Assembly: GCA_004292515.1 (NCBI GenBank) | Contig: RDXB01000035.1 | Coordinates: 62,001 to 126,000 of the forward strand | Direction: 5' to 3' | From: Oscillatoriales cyanobacterium | Lineage (GTDB): Bacteria > Cyanobacteriota > Cyanobacteriia > CACIAM-69d | Length of the DNA: 64,000 bases | Shown: positions 1 to 8,666 of the stretch, piece by piece | Layout: each line of letters opens with the position of its first letter | How positions within the stretch are numbered: position 1 is the first letter of the stretch | Translations under genes and position numbers: made by a program | Notes under the pieces: model-generated | Databases searched by the model: none | Told to the model about the DNA's origin: nothing | The model's input: only the letters and a program-made list of their open reading frames with translations

Positions 1-807
1 TCTCATCTGATTTTGATTTGATTGGAACCGTGGTTGGCTCTCATCTGATTCTGATTTGAGACTTGACTTGATCGAATGGCGATTTGATCGAATGGCGATC
101 GCGTGCTAGCACGATCGCGATCTGAATCGATCACAGACACCATCACCTGCGCCGTTGGCCGTCGCTGCTCTACCCAGAGGAGCCAACGTTTGGCGCGTTT
201 AGCGGTAACATCCTGAGGATTCTCATGAATGACCGGCAATCTCCCGTATTGATCAGCCGGATGCTGATCAATCAGTGCAGTAGCCTGTAGGGTAGGCAAT
301 GCCCACCGACGAACAGTTTCATAGCATCTGCGGTCTGATGTACCAATCGTTTGAGGTAAAGGCTGTAAGTCGGATGCCGATCAACCAGCGCGACCAGATC
401 ACCCAGTCAAACCCGGTGATCAGTCAAACCCGGTGATATCGATCTGCCCAAGTTCGGTCAATCCCGATTAATCCCGATTAATTGAGAGAAATCACCATCC
501 CTCCAAAATCCATCCAACCTGGATTTGAGCCGATTCCCATCCAGCCTCATCCATTCAGCGGACTAGCCCAATCCCCAGGTGCGATCGCGGCTCTTGAATG
601 TGGAGTTGGATAACACCTGCGACGCAAAACTTAATTCCGCTGCGCCCTAGCACATTGTCGAATGACAAGCAAATTGCTAGAACTTTGGGGGATTTGTATG
701 GCTTGTGACCAAACAGCGATGCTGTGGGGCGCGATCGCGGTGCAACTGTGCAGCCCGGATGTCTACATGTCTACTTTTTGACCAACCGCGCTCACTCACG
801 AGTTTTG
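1..807. other. intergenic region with short direct repeats, no convincing gene
   Basis: No gene is supported here. The first 60 bases contain an imperfect direct repeat of TCTCATCTGATT(T/C)TGATTTGA, and short duplications follow (GAATGGCGATTTGATC, about 73-100; TCAAACCCGGTGAT, about 407-437; TTAATCCCGA, about 464-480). A minus-strand frame at 3-299 is open but resembles no family I know, and its C-terminus is made of the repeats. The region also holds one copy of a dispersed repeat (280-373) and several HIP1-like sites. Confidence 0.5.
280..373 (+). repeat. dispersed repeat, copy 1
   Basis: This stretch of about 93 bp is repeated at 3122-3214. Both begin AGCCTGTAGGGT(A/G)GGCAATG and continue through CCACCGAC, TCTGATGT and GGTAAAGGCT with scattered mismatches. 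The opening words are part of a TAGGGTGGGCAATGCCCACC-type inverted repeat. No coding function is apparent. Confidence 0.7.
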
Positions 808-1221
808 ATGAACGCTTTCCAGCCCCAACCTCGCCCTACGCCGCCGCCCACCCGCCGGCCCCGGCTGCGGCCCAAACGGATTCCGCAGTCTGCGTCCCAT
901 CGGGCGATCGTCCTGGAAAGCCTGTTTAAGCTCTCGGTCAACAGCTTGCTGACCCTGGTGGCGATCGCGGCGATCGTCCAGTGGATGCCGTTATATTTCA
1001 CACGCCAGTCGGAATTGCGCCAACTCCAGGCCCAAGTGCGCCTCGTGGAAACCCGCGTGCAGCGATTGAAAGCCGATATGGCTATCCACTTCGATCCGGC
1101 GCGGACTCAGGCCACCGTAGAGTCGGAAACAGGCCGAGTCCCCGTGCGACAACGACCCATCCGCTGGCAAACCGATCGCCCGATCGCCCCCGAAGCGGAT
1201 GAGGATGACGGGTTACCCTAG
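808..1221 (+). CDS. slr1601-like cyanobacterial membrane protein
   Basis: This is a 137-residue protein. A Pro/Arg-rich N-terminus (about residues 1-35) is followed by one hydrophobic segment (LFKLSVNSLLTLVAIAAIVQ) and a short coiled-coil-like helix rich in Leu, Arg, Glu and Gln. The tail carries FDPAR and RQRPIRW motifs that I associate with the slr1601-type family of conserved cyanobacterial proteins. I chose the ATG at 808 because the open frame upstream of it is not protein-like. It lies just before tRNA-Gln on the same strand. Function is unknown; the layout suggests an inner- or thylakoid-membrane protein with a cytoplasmic tail. Confidence 0.7.
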   Translation: MNAFQPQPRPTPPPTRRPRLRPKRIPQSASHRAIVLESLFKLSVNSLLTLVAIAAIVQWMPLYFTRQSELRQLQAQVRLVETRVQRLKADMAIHFDPARTQATVESETGRVPVRQRPIRWQTDRPIAPEADEDDGLP

Positions 1222-1337
1222 CCTCCTGCCGGATCAATACGATCAATACGAACTAGATTTGGGTTGTCCAAAAAATCCTGCAAAATGGCTTGACCCTTTC
1301 GAGAAGTTGTTGTTAATATACTCAAGCCTTCAATCAA

Positions 1338-1409
1338 TGGGGCGTCGCCAAGCGGTAAGGCAGCGGGTTTTGGTCCCGCCATTCCTAGGTTCGAATCCTA
1401 GCGCCCCAG
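1338..1409 (+). tRNA. tRNA-Gln (anticodon TTG)
   Basis: The 72-nt sequence folds as a full cloverleaf. The acceptor stem pairs TGGGGCG with CGCCCCA, followed by discriminator G. The anticodon stem is GCGGG/CCCGC with loop TTTTGGT, which puts the anticodon TTG at 1370-1372. The T-arm is CTAGG-TTCGAAT-CCTAG. The 3' CCA is not encoded, so it is probably added by the CCA-adding enzyme, for which a candidate lies at 9449-10723. The weak U-A closing pair is typical of tRNA-Gln. Confidence 0.97.
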
Positions 1410-1790
1410 TTTTTCAGCTTATCCAAGCATCGTTTCCAACCTAAATAACTAGACTCGTTCTTGGGCTAACCTGAGGGCGCGCCCGAGGGGTATTTTTTAG
1501 CACAGGCCAAGTACCAGTCATCATGAGGGTAAGGGGCTGAGATCCCTTATCTACGTCGATCGATAGGGCGTATGAAGCGTCGATTCTGGCTGCTCAGATA
1601 TCCTCTAAATTGGCGAGAGCCACTGCTGAATTACACATTCAAATAGCCCCGGTCTGCTCCCAATGGGGATGGTCTTGGGCTAACCAACGATGCAATTGGG
1701 CCCCTTAGCTATTAACTTGGTACAGCAAGTGGTGAAGCCTAATTGATTTAACCCAACTATCGCGGAGCATCTCTCCGGGAGCATCCTATT
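1410..1790. other. intergenic region after tRNA-Gln
   Basis: No gene is seen. A GC-rich inverted sequence around GGGCGCGCCC (about 1476-1485), followed by TATTTTTT (1491-1498), could end the tRNA transcript. The remainder contains no recognisable motif. A CTGAGA word at about 1538 resembles the TPP riboswitch core but lacks the rest of that structure. Confidence 0.4.
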
Positions 1791-2177
1791 GTGGCCACTT
1801 GGCAATGTATTAAAGGTTGTGGAGCTTGCTGCCACCTTGACCCTACAAAACGTCCCGATCTCGAAGATTATTTAGACCCCGAAGATTTGCTGCTATACCT
1901 GAGTTTGGTTGGCGAAGATGGCTGGTGTCGGCACTACGACCACACCAACCGCGACTGCACAATCTATGACGATCGCCCCTGGTTTTGTCGGGTGCAAGCT
2001 GATAGCTTTGAGCGCATGTTTGGTGTGACGGCCGATGAGTTGAATGAGTTTGCGATCGATTGCTGTCGCGAGCAAATTTCTGGCGTTTATGGCGACTTGA
2101 GCCTAGAAATGCACCGGTTCGATCGCACTGTGGGTCTAGATCTAATCGCCACCTCAACCCCTGACGACACACCGTGA
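1791..2177 (+). CDS. YkgJ-type cysteine cluster protein
   Basis: This 128-residue protein begins at GTG 1791. It has the Cys pattern of the YkgJ / UPF0153 zinc- or iron-binding family: CIKGCGACC near residues 6-14, then CRHYD, RDCTIYDDRPWFCR and DCC. Family members are thought to chelate a metal ion, but their role is not established. Its last codons overlap the start of pilD by four bases (GTGA at 2174-2177), so the two are likely translationally coupled. The link to prepilin processing is by position only. Confidence 0.82.
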   Translation: MATWQCIKGCGACCHLDPTKRPDLEDYLDPEDLLLYLSLVGEDGWCRHYDHTNRDCTIYDDRPWFCRVQADSFERMFGVTADELNEFAIDCCREQISGVYGDLSLEMHRFDRTVGLDLIATSTPDDTP

Positions 2178-3046
2178 TTTCTGTTGGGTTACCCGACTGG
2201 CTCAGTCCTGAATTGCTAGCCCTTGGGCTAGTGGCTGCGATTTTGGGCGCGGCCGTCGGTAGTTTTTTGAATGTAGTGGTCTATCGGCTACCGGCGGGTC
2301 TGTCGTTGGTGCATCCCCCCTCCCGTTGTCCCCATTGCTTCCACCGACTCGCTCCCTACGACAATGTGCCGGTGTTGGGCTGGCTGTGGCTGCGGGGCCG
2401 CTGTCGCTACTGCGGTGCGCCGATCGCTGCTCGTTATCCCCTCGTGGAAGCGTTGACCGGGCTGTTGTTTGGGGCGATCGCCCTGCGCATTGGTGTCACA
2501 GAACCATTACAAGTTTTTAGTCTCTGGGGCTTCAGCATGATCCTCGGTGGGTGGATCTTCATCAGCTGGTTGCTGGCCCTCGCGCTGATTGACTGGGACA
2601 CCTTCACCCTGCCGAACCAGCTCACCCAATCGGGACTACTACTGGGCTTGGGCTTCCGAACCGCCTTCGGAATCATCGAAGCGGGTCACGGTGGTGGGGC
2701 AGCGGCTGGCCTGCTGGATGCACTCTTGGCCATGGCCCTTGGGCTGTGGCTCTTTCAGGCGATCGCGCTCCTCGGTCGGCTCATCTGGGGTCGCACTGCG
2801 ATGGGGGCTGGCGACGTGAAGCTCGCGGCCATGTTGGGGGCCTGGCTGGGCTGGAAATTACTGTTGTTGGCGAGTTTTCTGGCCTGTGCCCTCGGAGCAG
2901 TGGCGGGCTTAGGGGCGATCGGCTTGGGTTGGTTGCGGCGCGATCGCGTCTTACCCTTCGGCCCATTTCTAGCGATGGGCAGTATCATCGCCGTCCTGTG
3001 GGGAACAGACATGATCACCGCTTACATCCAATTTTGGACTCGATAG
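2174..3046 (+). CDS. pilD: type IV prepilin peptidase / N-methyltransferase PilD
   Basis: This 290-residue integral membrane protein cleaves the leader of type IV prepilins and related pseudopilins and methylates the new N-terminus. The N-terminal domain has GSFLNVVVYRLP (residues 29-40). Two zinc-type Cys pairs, CPHC (52-55) and CRYC (77-80), are typical of bifunctional enzymes. The peptidase aspartates lie in ALIDWDTFTLPNQLT (about 140) and GAGDVKLAAMLG (211-222). About seven to eight hydrophobic segments follow. Translation starts at GTG 2174, overlapping the upstream stop codon. No other pilus gene is nearby, which is common for pilD in cyanobacteria. Confidence 0.96.
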   Translation: MISVGLPDWLSPELLALGLVAAILGAAVGSFLNVVVYRLPAGLSLVHPPSRCPHCFHRLAPYDNVPVLGWLWLRGRCRYCGAPIAARYPLVEALTGLLFGAIALRIGVTEPLQVFSLWGFSMILGGWIFISWLLALALIDWDTFTLPNQLTQSGLLLGLGFRTAFGIIEAGHGGGAAAGLLDALLAMALGLWLFQAIALLGRLIWGRTAMGAGDVKLAAMLGAWLGWKLLLLASFLACALGAVAGLGAIGLGWLRRDRVLPFGPFLAMGSIIAVLWGTDMITAYIQFWTR

Positions 3047-3121
3047 CCTCAGGGTCTGCGCTTGAAATTTTGAACTTGAGACACAGCGGTTACCTCGCTT
3101 CATCAGTCCAGCATAGGCACA

Positions 3122-3214
3122 GCAGCCTGTAGGGTGGGCAATGTCCACCGACTAATCACTTCATGACATCTACGATCTGATGTGCCCATTGTTTGGGGTA
3201 AAGGCTATCAGTCT
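3122..3214 (+). repeat. dispersed repeat, copy 2
   Basis: This is the partner of 280-373. It matches through AGCCTGTAGGGTGGGCAATG, CCACCGAC, TCTGATGT and GGTAAAGGCT, and runs directly into a 14-bp tandem array. Confidence 0.7.
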
Positions 3215-3323
3215 GGGATTTTGAATCTGGAATTTTGAATCTGGGATTTTGAATCTGGGATTTTGAATCTGGGATTTTGAATCTGGGATTTTGAATCTGG
3301 GATTTTGAATCTGGGATTTTGAG
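3212..3323. repeat. tandem array, 8 x 14 bp
   Basis: Eight head-to-tail copies of TCTGGGATTTTGAA occupy 3212-3323. They are perfect except for one base in unit 2 (GGAATT) and one in unit 8 (final G). The period of 14 is not a multiple of three, and the frames read through it give only repetitive peptides, so the array is non-coding. There are no spacers, so it is not a CRISPR. Slippage expansion is the simplest explanation. Confidence 0.95.
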
Positions 3324-3371
3324 TTGAACCTGAAACATTTTTGCACTTTTCCATAGTTGAGTTGCACTGCC

Positions 3372-4592
3372 TTACAACAGGCGAGCAGCAACCTTATCAG
3401 CAGGCGATCGCCGCCAATCACTCGACAGATCCAAGAGTGACCAGCTCACCTCTTGCAAACACCTGGCTAGTTGTTGCACCACTCCCACAGCCCGCGGACT
3501 CGTTTTCAAAAATGCTGCCACTTGGGCCGCGCGATCGGCTTGTTGCAAAACCAGTGATGATGCGGGGGGATCGATCCCCAGGCTGAGTTGCCAACCGTTT
3601 AAATCCACTACCACCGCTTCCCAATAGACCGATTGAAAAGCCACAAAATCAAATTGGCAATCGCGCAAGACTCGTTCGATCCGCGCATAGCGGTGCAACG
3701 ACCAATCGCGCAGAATCACCCACGAGGGATGTAAGTCCTGGGCCAACACCAACTTGAAGGCTCGCCGCCGCAATTTGGGCAAGTAGTCATCCAGCCAAAA
3801 CACCATCATGGCGTGGAACTCAGGTGTGCCAATGCAGGAGCGATCGAGCACTTGCGATCGCGATACACCAAAGCGATCAAGCACTTCTTGGGGAAAGTAG
3901 CAGATGCCCTGTCGCGCATCTTCATCGATGTCGCGCAGGTTGTTATAGAACTGGTCAACGGCTCCAAAGTGATAGGCCGCTTCCCACTGAGCAGGACTCA
4001 AAAACGGCAAGATCTGAAAAAACGATCCCGCCAAGGTTTCCAGCATCGTTTCGTAGTCGGCCAGGGTCGCAATGCGCAGATCATCCCTGTGATAGGTCAA
4101 AATCGCGTCGAGATAGCGATCCCAGGCTTGAATGCAGAGGCGATTGATTTCGTCATCTCTCTCGTGATGGGTGCGATCGGGATGATTGCCCTCGCCCAGA
4201 TGCGTCGCGCCATCAAACTTCGGGGCGTGGGGCAATCGCGCCGTCCCTAGACGATCGCCCGCCACAAACCATCGCTGCTGGATCGTGGCCAACAACCCCA
4301 AGCGATCGTCCGTAACCAGCAATGTCCCCTGCACCAGGAGTTGCTTCCAGGCTCGATGCAATGCCAAAAAACTTGGTGAATCCGTATTGCTGTAACTTTC
4401 TTTACCAAGTAGTTCACACTCAGCTAATCGATCCACTTTGCGGATCCATCCAATCCGCTCAATCCACTCCCTCTGCACTGCTGGCTCAAGCTCTAATACC
4501 CAAGCAGCATTGTCTTCATCCTTAAGAGAATCATCAGCAATCGCGCAGTATTGCGACGATTCGACCAGCCTCGCCACAGCCGATCTGTCCAT
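3372..4592 (-). CDS. squalene/phytoene synthase-like protein
   Basis: This 406-residue protein contains a strong trans-isoprenyl-diphosphate synthase signature: DQFYNNLRDIDEDARQG followed by CYFPQEVLDRFGV. This matches the second aspartate-rich motif region of squalene and phytoene synthases. The first Asp-rich motif (DDxxD type) is not obvious, so a head-to-head condensing activity cannot be assumed. The C-terminal half (HPSWVILRDWSLHRYARIERVLR) looks specific to a cyanobacterial subgroup. I chose ATG 4592; a GTG lies nine codons upstream at 4619. It could be a carotenoid- or hopanoid-related enzyme or a non-catalytic relative. Confidence 0.65.
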   Translation of the reverse strand: MDRSAVARLVESSQYCAIADDSLKDEDNAAWVLELEPAVQREWIERIGWIRKVDRLAECELLGKESYSNTDSPSFLALHRAWKQLLVQGTLLVTDDRLGLLATIQQRWFVAGDRLGTARLPHAPKFDGATHLGEGNHPDRTHHERDDEINRLCIQAWDRYLDAILTYHRDDLRIATLADYETMLETLAGSFFQILPFLSPAQWEAAYHFGAVDQFYNNLRDIDEDARQGICYFPQEVLDRFGVSRSQVLDRSCIGTPEFHAMMVFWLDDYLPKLRRRAFKLVLAQDLHPSWVILRDWSLHRYARIERVLRDCQFDFVAFQSVYWEAVVVDLNGWQLSLGIDPPASSLVLQQADRAAQVAAFLKTSPRAVGVVQQLARCLQEVSWSLLDLSSDWRRSPADKVAARLL

Positions 4593-5295
4593 GATGCACC
4601 CGTAAAATCCCTGACGCACTCTACTAGAACTTTAGCCTTTCGTTTTACCAGATGATCGATTCAGCAAAAGTTCGCACTGAGAAGGTCACCCAGCCGTTCC
4701 CGCCTTGGTTGTAGCAACAAACCTGTCCTGACCGATTGACTGGTCTCACCCCCCAATTTCAAGGGTCTGATAGCGATTGAGGGTGATTGAGTCCGTCAGC
4801 GATCGAGGCAAACGAGGTCAGTCATGGTCGCCATTTATCTGGATGGTGACCATTCACCTGGAGAGGTTGGCAGGGGCGATCACTCTATCATCGTGATTCG
4901 ATCGCAATTTTGCTTGCGGGCCGCTCCAGTCACGGTCATTGCCAAATTCACCTTGCTAAATTCACCTTGCCAAAGTTGCCAAACTTCAATACACCACCAC
5001 CCAACACAACCCGTCCCGTCGCGATCGGCAGGCAGGTGACCAGCTAGCAACCTCCCTACAGACCAGGGCAGCGATCGGATCCCGAAGGGGCTTCAGAAAA
5101 ACCTGTAAGATCCTAGAGCCATCCTTTCAGGCGCTCACCATTCCGCAAAAAAGTATCAGTGCATCCTGAGCGCTACTGCGGGTCGATCCTGGAGAAATTC
5201 TCAGCGATAAAGCTTGGGTTGTATACCGAGGCGTGGGAAACTAGGGCGACGATTGCCCGCTGCTTGAAAGGGCGAGTCCGGGAGCCATTGAACCC
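4593..5295. other. intergenic region upstream of accD
   Basis: About 700 bases separate the divergent synthase-like gene and accD. I see no coding region or RNA. Short imperfect direct repeats occur (AAATTCACCTTGC at about 4944-4970). The promoters for both genes presumably lie here but cannot be placed by eye. Confidence 0.4.
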
Positions 5296-6300
5296 ATGTC
5301 ATTGTTTGATTGGTTTGCAAACCGTCGTAAGAGCGATTCGGTTGATCATCCGGGTCAGGAGCGCGAAATTGCCGATGGCCTGTGGACGAAGTGCGAGGCT
5401 TGCGGCGTTTTAGCCTACACAAAGGATTTGCAGGCAAACCAAATGGTTTGCTTGGATTGCGGGCACCACATGCGCGTGTTCAGTGATGAGCGCATTCAGC
5501 AATTAATCGATCCCGGCACTTGGTTGCCCTTGGATCGAGATGTGCGCCCGGTTGACCCCCTAGGCTTCTTTGATCGCAAGTCCTATAGCGATCGCATCGT
5601 GGAGGCTCAAACCAAATCCGGACTTGTGGATGCGGTACAAACCGGCTTGGGGGATCTCGACAGTCTACCGATCGCCCTTGGGGTGATGGACTTCCGCTTT
5701 ATGGGCGGCAGCATGGGTTCCGTGGTGGGTGAAAAGCTAACCCGGGCGATCGAACGAGCCACAGCCGAGCGACGCGCCATGATTATCATCTGCGCCTCCG
5801 GTGGTGCGCGGATGCAGGAAGGAATGTTGAGCCTGATGCAAATGGCCAAAATCTCCGGTGCGCTCGAACACCACCGGGAAGCGGGCTGTTTGTACATCCC
5901 CGTTTTGACACACCCAACCACGGGCGGGGTCACGGCCAGTTTTGCCATGTTGGGCGACATCATCATTGCGGAACCAAAAGCCCTGATTGGGTTTGCGGGG
6001 CGGCGGGTGATTGAACAAACCCTGCGCGAAAAGCTGCCTGATAATTTCCAAACGGCTGAATATTTGCAGCAAAACGGTTTTGTTGATGCGATCGTGCCGC
6101 GTACCCAGTTGAAATCAACCCTGGCTCGACTGGTGCGCCTGCATCACGGCTCCAATCAAAGTCGGATCACCTCGGCGATCGTTGGGCACGAGGCCCGCTT
6201 TCACACCGATCGCCTAGACGATCGCTTGCCCGACGTACACACGAACTCCCACCATCTCGATCGTCCAAACGTGGATGGGGTCATTGCCACGCCCTCTTGA
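5296..6300 (+). CDS. accD: acetyl-CoA carboxylase carboxyltransferase subunit beta
   Basis: This 334-residue protein transfers the carboxyl group from biotin to acetyl-CoA, together with AccA, to make malonyl-CoA for fatty acid synthesis. The N-terminal zinc ribbon is visible as CEAC (33-36) and CLDC (52-55). The crotonase-fold core includes [42 protein letters not shown] and [10 protein letters not shown]. The last 40 or so residues after LVRLHHGS form a His- and Asp-rich tail longer than the usual end of the family, with no known domain. The gene stands alone, as is usual for acc genes in cyanobacteria. Confidence 0.97.
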   Translation: MSLFDWFANRRKSDSVDHPGQEREIADGLWTKCEACGVLAYTKDLQANQMVCLDCGHHMRVFSDERIQQLIDPGTWLPLDRDVRPVDPLGFFDRKSYSDRIVEAQTKSGLVDAVQTGLGDLDSLPIALGVMDFRFMGGSMGSVVGEKLTRAIERATAERRAMIIICASGGARMQEGMLSLMQMAKISGALEHHREAGCLYIPVLTHPTTGGVTASFAMLGDIIIAEPKALIGFAGRRVIEQTLREKLPDNFQTAEYLQQNGFVDAIVPRTQLKSTLARLVRLHHGSNQSRITSAIVGHEARFHTDRLDDRLPDVHTNSHHLDRPNVDGVIATPS

Positions 6301-6983
6301 TCGACCATCCTGATCAACCCTGCTGGTTAACCCCTTTGACCCACATTTAGGTCAACCATTCCCGATCGCGCGCGCAGGTTGGGATCATGAACCCACCGCC
6401 GCTGCTTGTGGGGGACTGATGGCCGCGCGCGGTCTTGAGGTTTCCCCAAAACCACAGAGCCAATCAGTGTAAGATTGGGACTAGTTTTGACCCATACGGG
6501 TCAGCAACTGCGCCATCTAGCCCCCCTGTGCGATCATCCGATCGCGCGGTCAAACCATTCAGGAGCGAACATTGCATCCCACCGATGCCGATTAAAAAAG
6601 GCATTGCGGGATTTAAAATCAAAACGAGAAGTGCAATTCCCGCTTCCCGTATCGTGTGATTGGCACGCTCTACGCTTTGTGGGCTGTCCATTGGCAACAG
6701 CGTCCCCCCGTGGCGCGTTCTCCATCCTGTCAGATTTTGATCCGGCAGGCTAGGTGAAATCGCGCTTCGAGCCACGTTCTGTGACAAAGCAAGTACAGGA
6801 ACCTCAGTTTTGAAGCTGAGGCTGGGGAATCTCTGCTCCATTGAGTAGAGAAATGTCAATTAATGACTAATGTCAATTGTGGTTAGAGTGCCGTCGCGGG
6901 GCGATCTCGCAATCCGAGCAACAATCTAGCCATCCATAAAACTGGCCTGACTTCGATCGAGACCAAGAGACTTAAAAAGAACC
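6301..6983. other. intergenic region between accD and psbV
   Basis: No gene is supported across about 680 bases. A hairpin-like CCTCAG/CTGAGG sequence at about 6802-6820 is followed by AT-rich DNA. Direct repeats of TGTCAATT(A/G) are visible at about 6853-6880. The psbV promoter should lie in the last 150 bases, but no clear -35/-10 pair can be assigned by eye. Confidence 0.4.
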
Positions 6984-7481
6984 ATGCTGAAAAAGGTTGT
7001 TTTGCTGGTTGTAGCGGTGGCATTTTTTGCCTTCCAACTGGCCGCTAGCCCCGCTCTCGCGGCGGAAATGAAACCGGAACTACGCACCGTTAAGGTGAAT
7101 GAAAAGGGCGACACTGTTACGCTGACGCTGAAGCAAGTGGCCCTCGGTAAGCAGTTGTTTAACGATACTTGCGCTCAGTGCCATGCTGGCGGCGTGACCA
7201 AAACCAGTCCTGACTTGGATTTGTCGCCCGAGTCGTTGGCTGGTGCAATCCCCACCCGCGATCACATTGCGGGTTTGGTGGACTACATGAAGAACCCGAC
7301 GACCTATGACGGGGAGACGGAAATTTATGAATTGCACCCGAGCACTCGCAGTTCGGATATTTTCCCCGAAATGCGGAACCTGACGGATGACGAGCTGGAG
7401 GTAATCGCTGGCCACATCCTCAGCCAACCGAAGGTGGTTGGTAGCCGTTGGGGCGCTGGCAAGACTCGCTATTCGACATAA
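6984..7481 (+). CDS. psbV: photosystem II extrinsic cytochrome c-550 PsbV
   Basis: This 165-residue precursor has a 26-residue signal peptide ending SPALA before AEMKPEL, so the mature protein lies in the thylakoid lumen. It stabilises the oxygen-evolving complex on the lumenal face of photosystem II. The covalent haem site is CAQCH at residues 63-67. The second axial His is probably that in AGHILSQPK near residue 130. Family motifs LAGAIPTRDHIAGLVDYMKNP and GSRWGAGK are present and the length is standard. No other photosystem II gene is adjacent. Confidence 0.98.
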   Translation: MLKKVVLLVVAVAFFAFQLAASPALAAEMKPELRTVKVNEKGDTVTLTLKQVALGKQLFNDTCAQCHAGGVTKTSPDLDLSPESLAGAIPTRDHIAGLVDYMKNPTTYDGETEIYELHPSTRSSDIFPEMRNLTDDELEVIAGHILSQPKVVGSRWGAGKTRYST

Positions 7482-7550
7482 GCATTCTGCTCGATCGCCT
7501 CAGAATGATCGCGCTGTCATGGCTCCAGATGTCATGCAATTCTCAAATTT

Positions 7551-7580
7551 GCCCGGCCCGCCCTCGATCGGCTGCCGGGC
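7551..7580 (+). terminator. possible psbV terminator
   Basis: GCCCGGC (7551-7557) can pair with GCCGGGC (7574-7580) about 70 bases after the psbV stop. The tail ATTTGCTT is only weakly T-rich, so this is a candidate rather than a clear intrinsic terminator. Confidence 0.4.
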
Positions 7581-7901
7581 ATTTGCTTGTAATCTATACC
7601 CTCACCCTAAATCCTGCTGCCAAGTCGGGAGAGGGACTTGCAGACTCGAAACGCGATTGATGACAATCCTGATTTCTGGCTCCCCTTCGCCCATCTTTGG
7701 CTCGCCGGGCCAGAAGCAGTCCCACTCAGAGCGGTGAAGGCGGTTAAGATCGCCTCGGTGTATCACTTGGCGATCGCAGGGGCGGTGATCCGCTGATCAG
7801 CAATGCAATGCTGCACCATCCATTCCAAGGGTTAATCAACGGCTGGCACAATTTACCCCCGAATTTACCTCCGATTGATCCAGAATCTTCGCAAAATTTG
7901 T

Positions 7902-7952
7902 TGAGCCAACGGTTGATGAGCCAACGGATGAGCCAACGGATGAGCCAACGGT
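7902..7952. repeat. short tandem repeat TGAGCCAACGG(A/T)
   Basis: Four copies of the 12-bp unit TGAGCCAACGGA/T lie at 7902-7913, 7917-7928, 7929-7940 and 7941-7952. A partial copy, GGTGAGCCAAA, follows at about 7967. The array is non-coding and lies in the 740-bp gap between psbV and the next gene, which otherwise shows no gene. Confidence 0.85.
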
Positions 7953-8145
7953 TGAACTGAATTGGGGTGAGCCAAATTTTGGGGAGTCTTTGCAGTCGTT
8001 TAGGGAATCATTTGGGGAATCAGTAGCGATCGCTACGATCTCTGGGACAGTTCTCGATCTAGATCGGGTCAGGCGATCGTGCTCAATAGGGGAAAGCTGC
8101 TGATCTCCACCTCTCAACCCAGACCTCAAACAATGGGGCGATCGA

Positions 8146-8190
8146 CTCGTTCAATTTCACCTCGTTCAATTTCACCTCGCTCGATTTCAC
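8146..8190. repeat. 15-bp tandem repeat just upstream of the 8221 gene
   Basis: Three copies of CTCGTTCAATTTCAC (8146-8160, 8161-8175, and 8176-8190 with two changes) end 30 bases before the start codon at 8221. This places them in the likely 5' untranslated or promoter region. Confidence 0.85.
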
Positions 8191-8220
8191 TTTTACCTCG
8201 CTACGCCGTCTGTTGCCACC

Positions 8221-8649
8221 ATGTCTAAACGTCAGTCGAATCGATTTGCACTGGGGTTCTTGTTGGGGGCTGCGGCTGGCGCTGCCACAGGGCTGCTCGT
8301 GAGCGCACAACGCAACCCGGCCACTCGCGCACGACTACGCGCCTCATGGCAACGATCAACGGCACAATTGCCCGATTTGTTGGAAGATGTGGGGCAAGTC
8401 GTGCAATCGCGGGCTGTACAGTTATCCGAACAGTTATCCGAGCAGGCGCGCGATCGCTGGGCAGAGACGCTCGACCGGCTGCGCGAGGCGATCGCCACGG
8501 GCATGGCGGCAACTGCGGAACCGATCGCGACCGATCCTACGTCAGGGGAACCGTCCGATGCTGAGTCCCCTGAGGCAACCAAGCCCCGGCAATTGACCCA
8601 TCGCCGACTGGCTGCATCCGCTGGTCATCCAGGCGATGAGCGGCCGTGA
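8221..8649 (+). CDS. YtxH-like small membrane-anchored protein
   Basis: This 142-residue protein starts with a glycine/alanine-rich hydrophobic segment (GFLLGAAAGAATGLLVSA, about residues 12-29). It is followed by an amphipathic, coiled-coil-prone region with repeated SEQLSEQ and a disordered acidic tail. That layout matches the YtxH / gas-vesicle-like general stress family. Its role is unknown. It lies 17 bases before the DUF948 gene on the same strand, and such YtxH-DUF948 neighbours recur in bacteria, so the two products may act together at the membrane. Confidence 0.65.
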   Translation: MSKRQSNRFALGFLLGAAAGAATGLLVSAQRNPATRARLRASWQRSTAQLPDLLEDVGQVVQSRAVQLSEQLSEQARDRWAETLDRLREAIATGMAATAEPIATDPTSGEPSDAESPEATKPRQLTHRRLAASAGHPGDERP

Positions 8650-8666
8650 TCCCGTGACAGGAACCC

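Noticed and set aside
3-299. Minus-strand open frame of 98 codons at the window edge
   Set aside because: No recognisable family, C-terminus made of direct-repeat DNA, and no clear ribosome site.
1528-1575. TPP riboswitch-like CTGAGA near GGGGCTGAGATCCC
   Set aside because: The second conserved arm is missing and the downstream gene (a YkgJ-like protein) is not thiamine-related.
3212-3323. Possible CRISPR array
   Set aside because: Units are contiguous 14-mers with no spacers, and no cas genes are nearby. The Cas4-like nuclease at 52255 is not linked.
3156-3421. Minus-strand frames through the 14-bp array giving a repeated PDSKSQIQNPRFKI peptide
   Set aside because: They exist only because the repeat contains no stop codon; the period is not a multiple of three and nothing outside the array looks coding.
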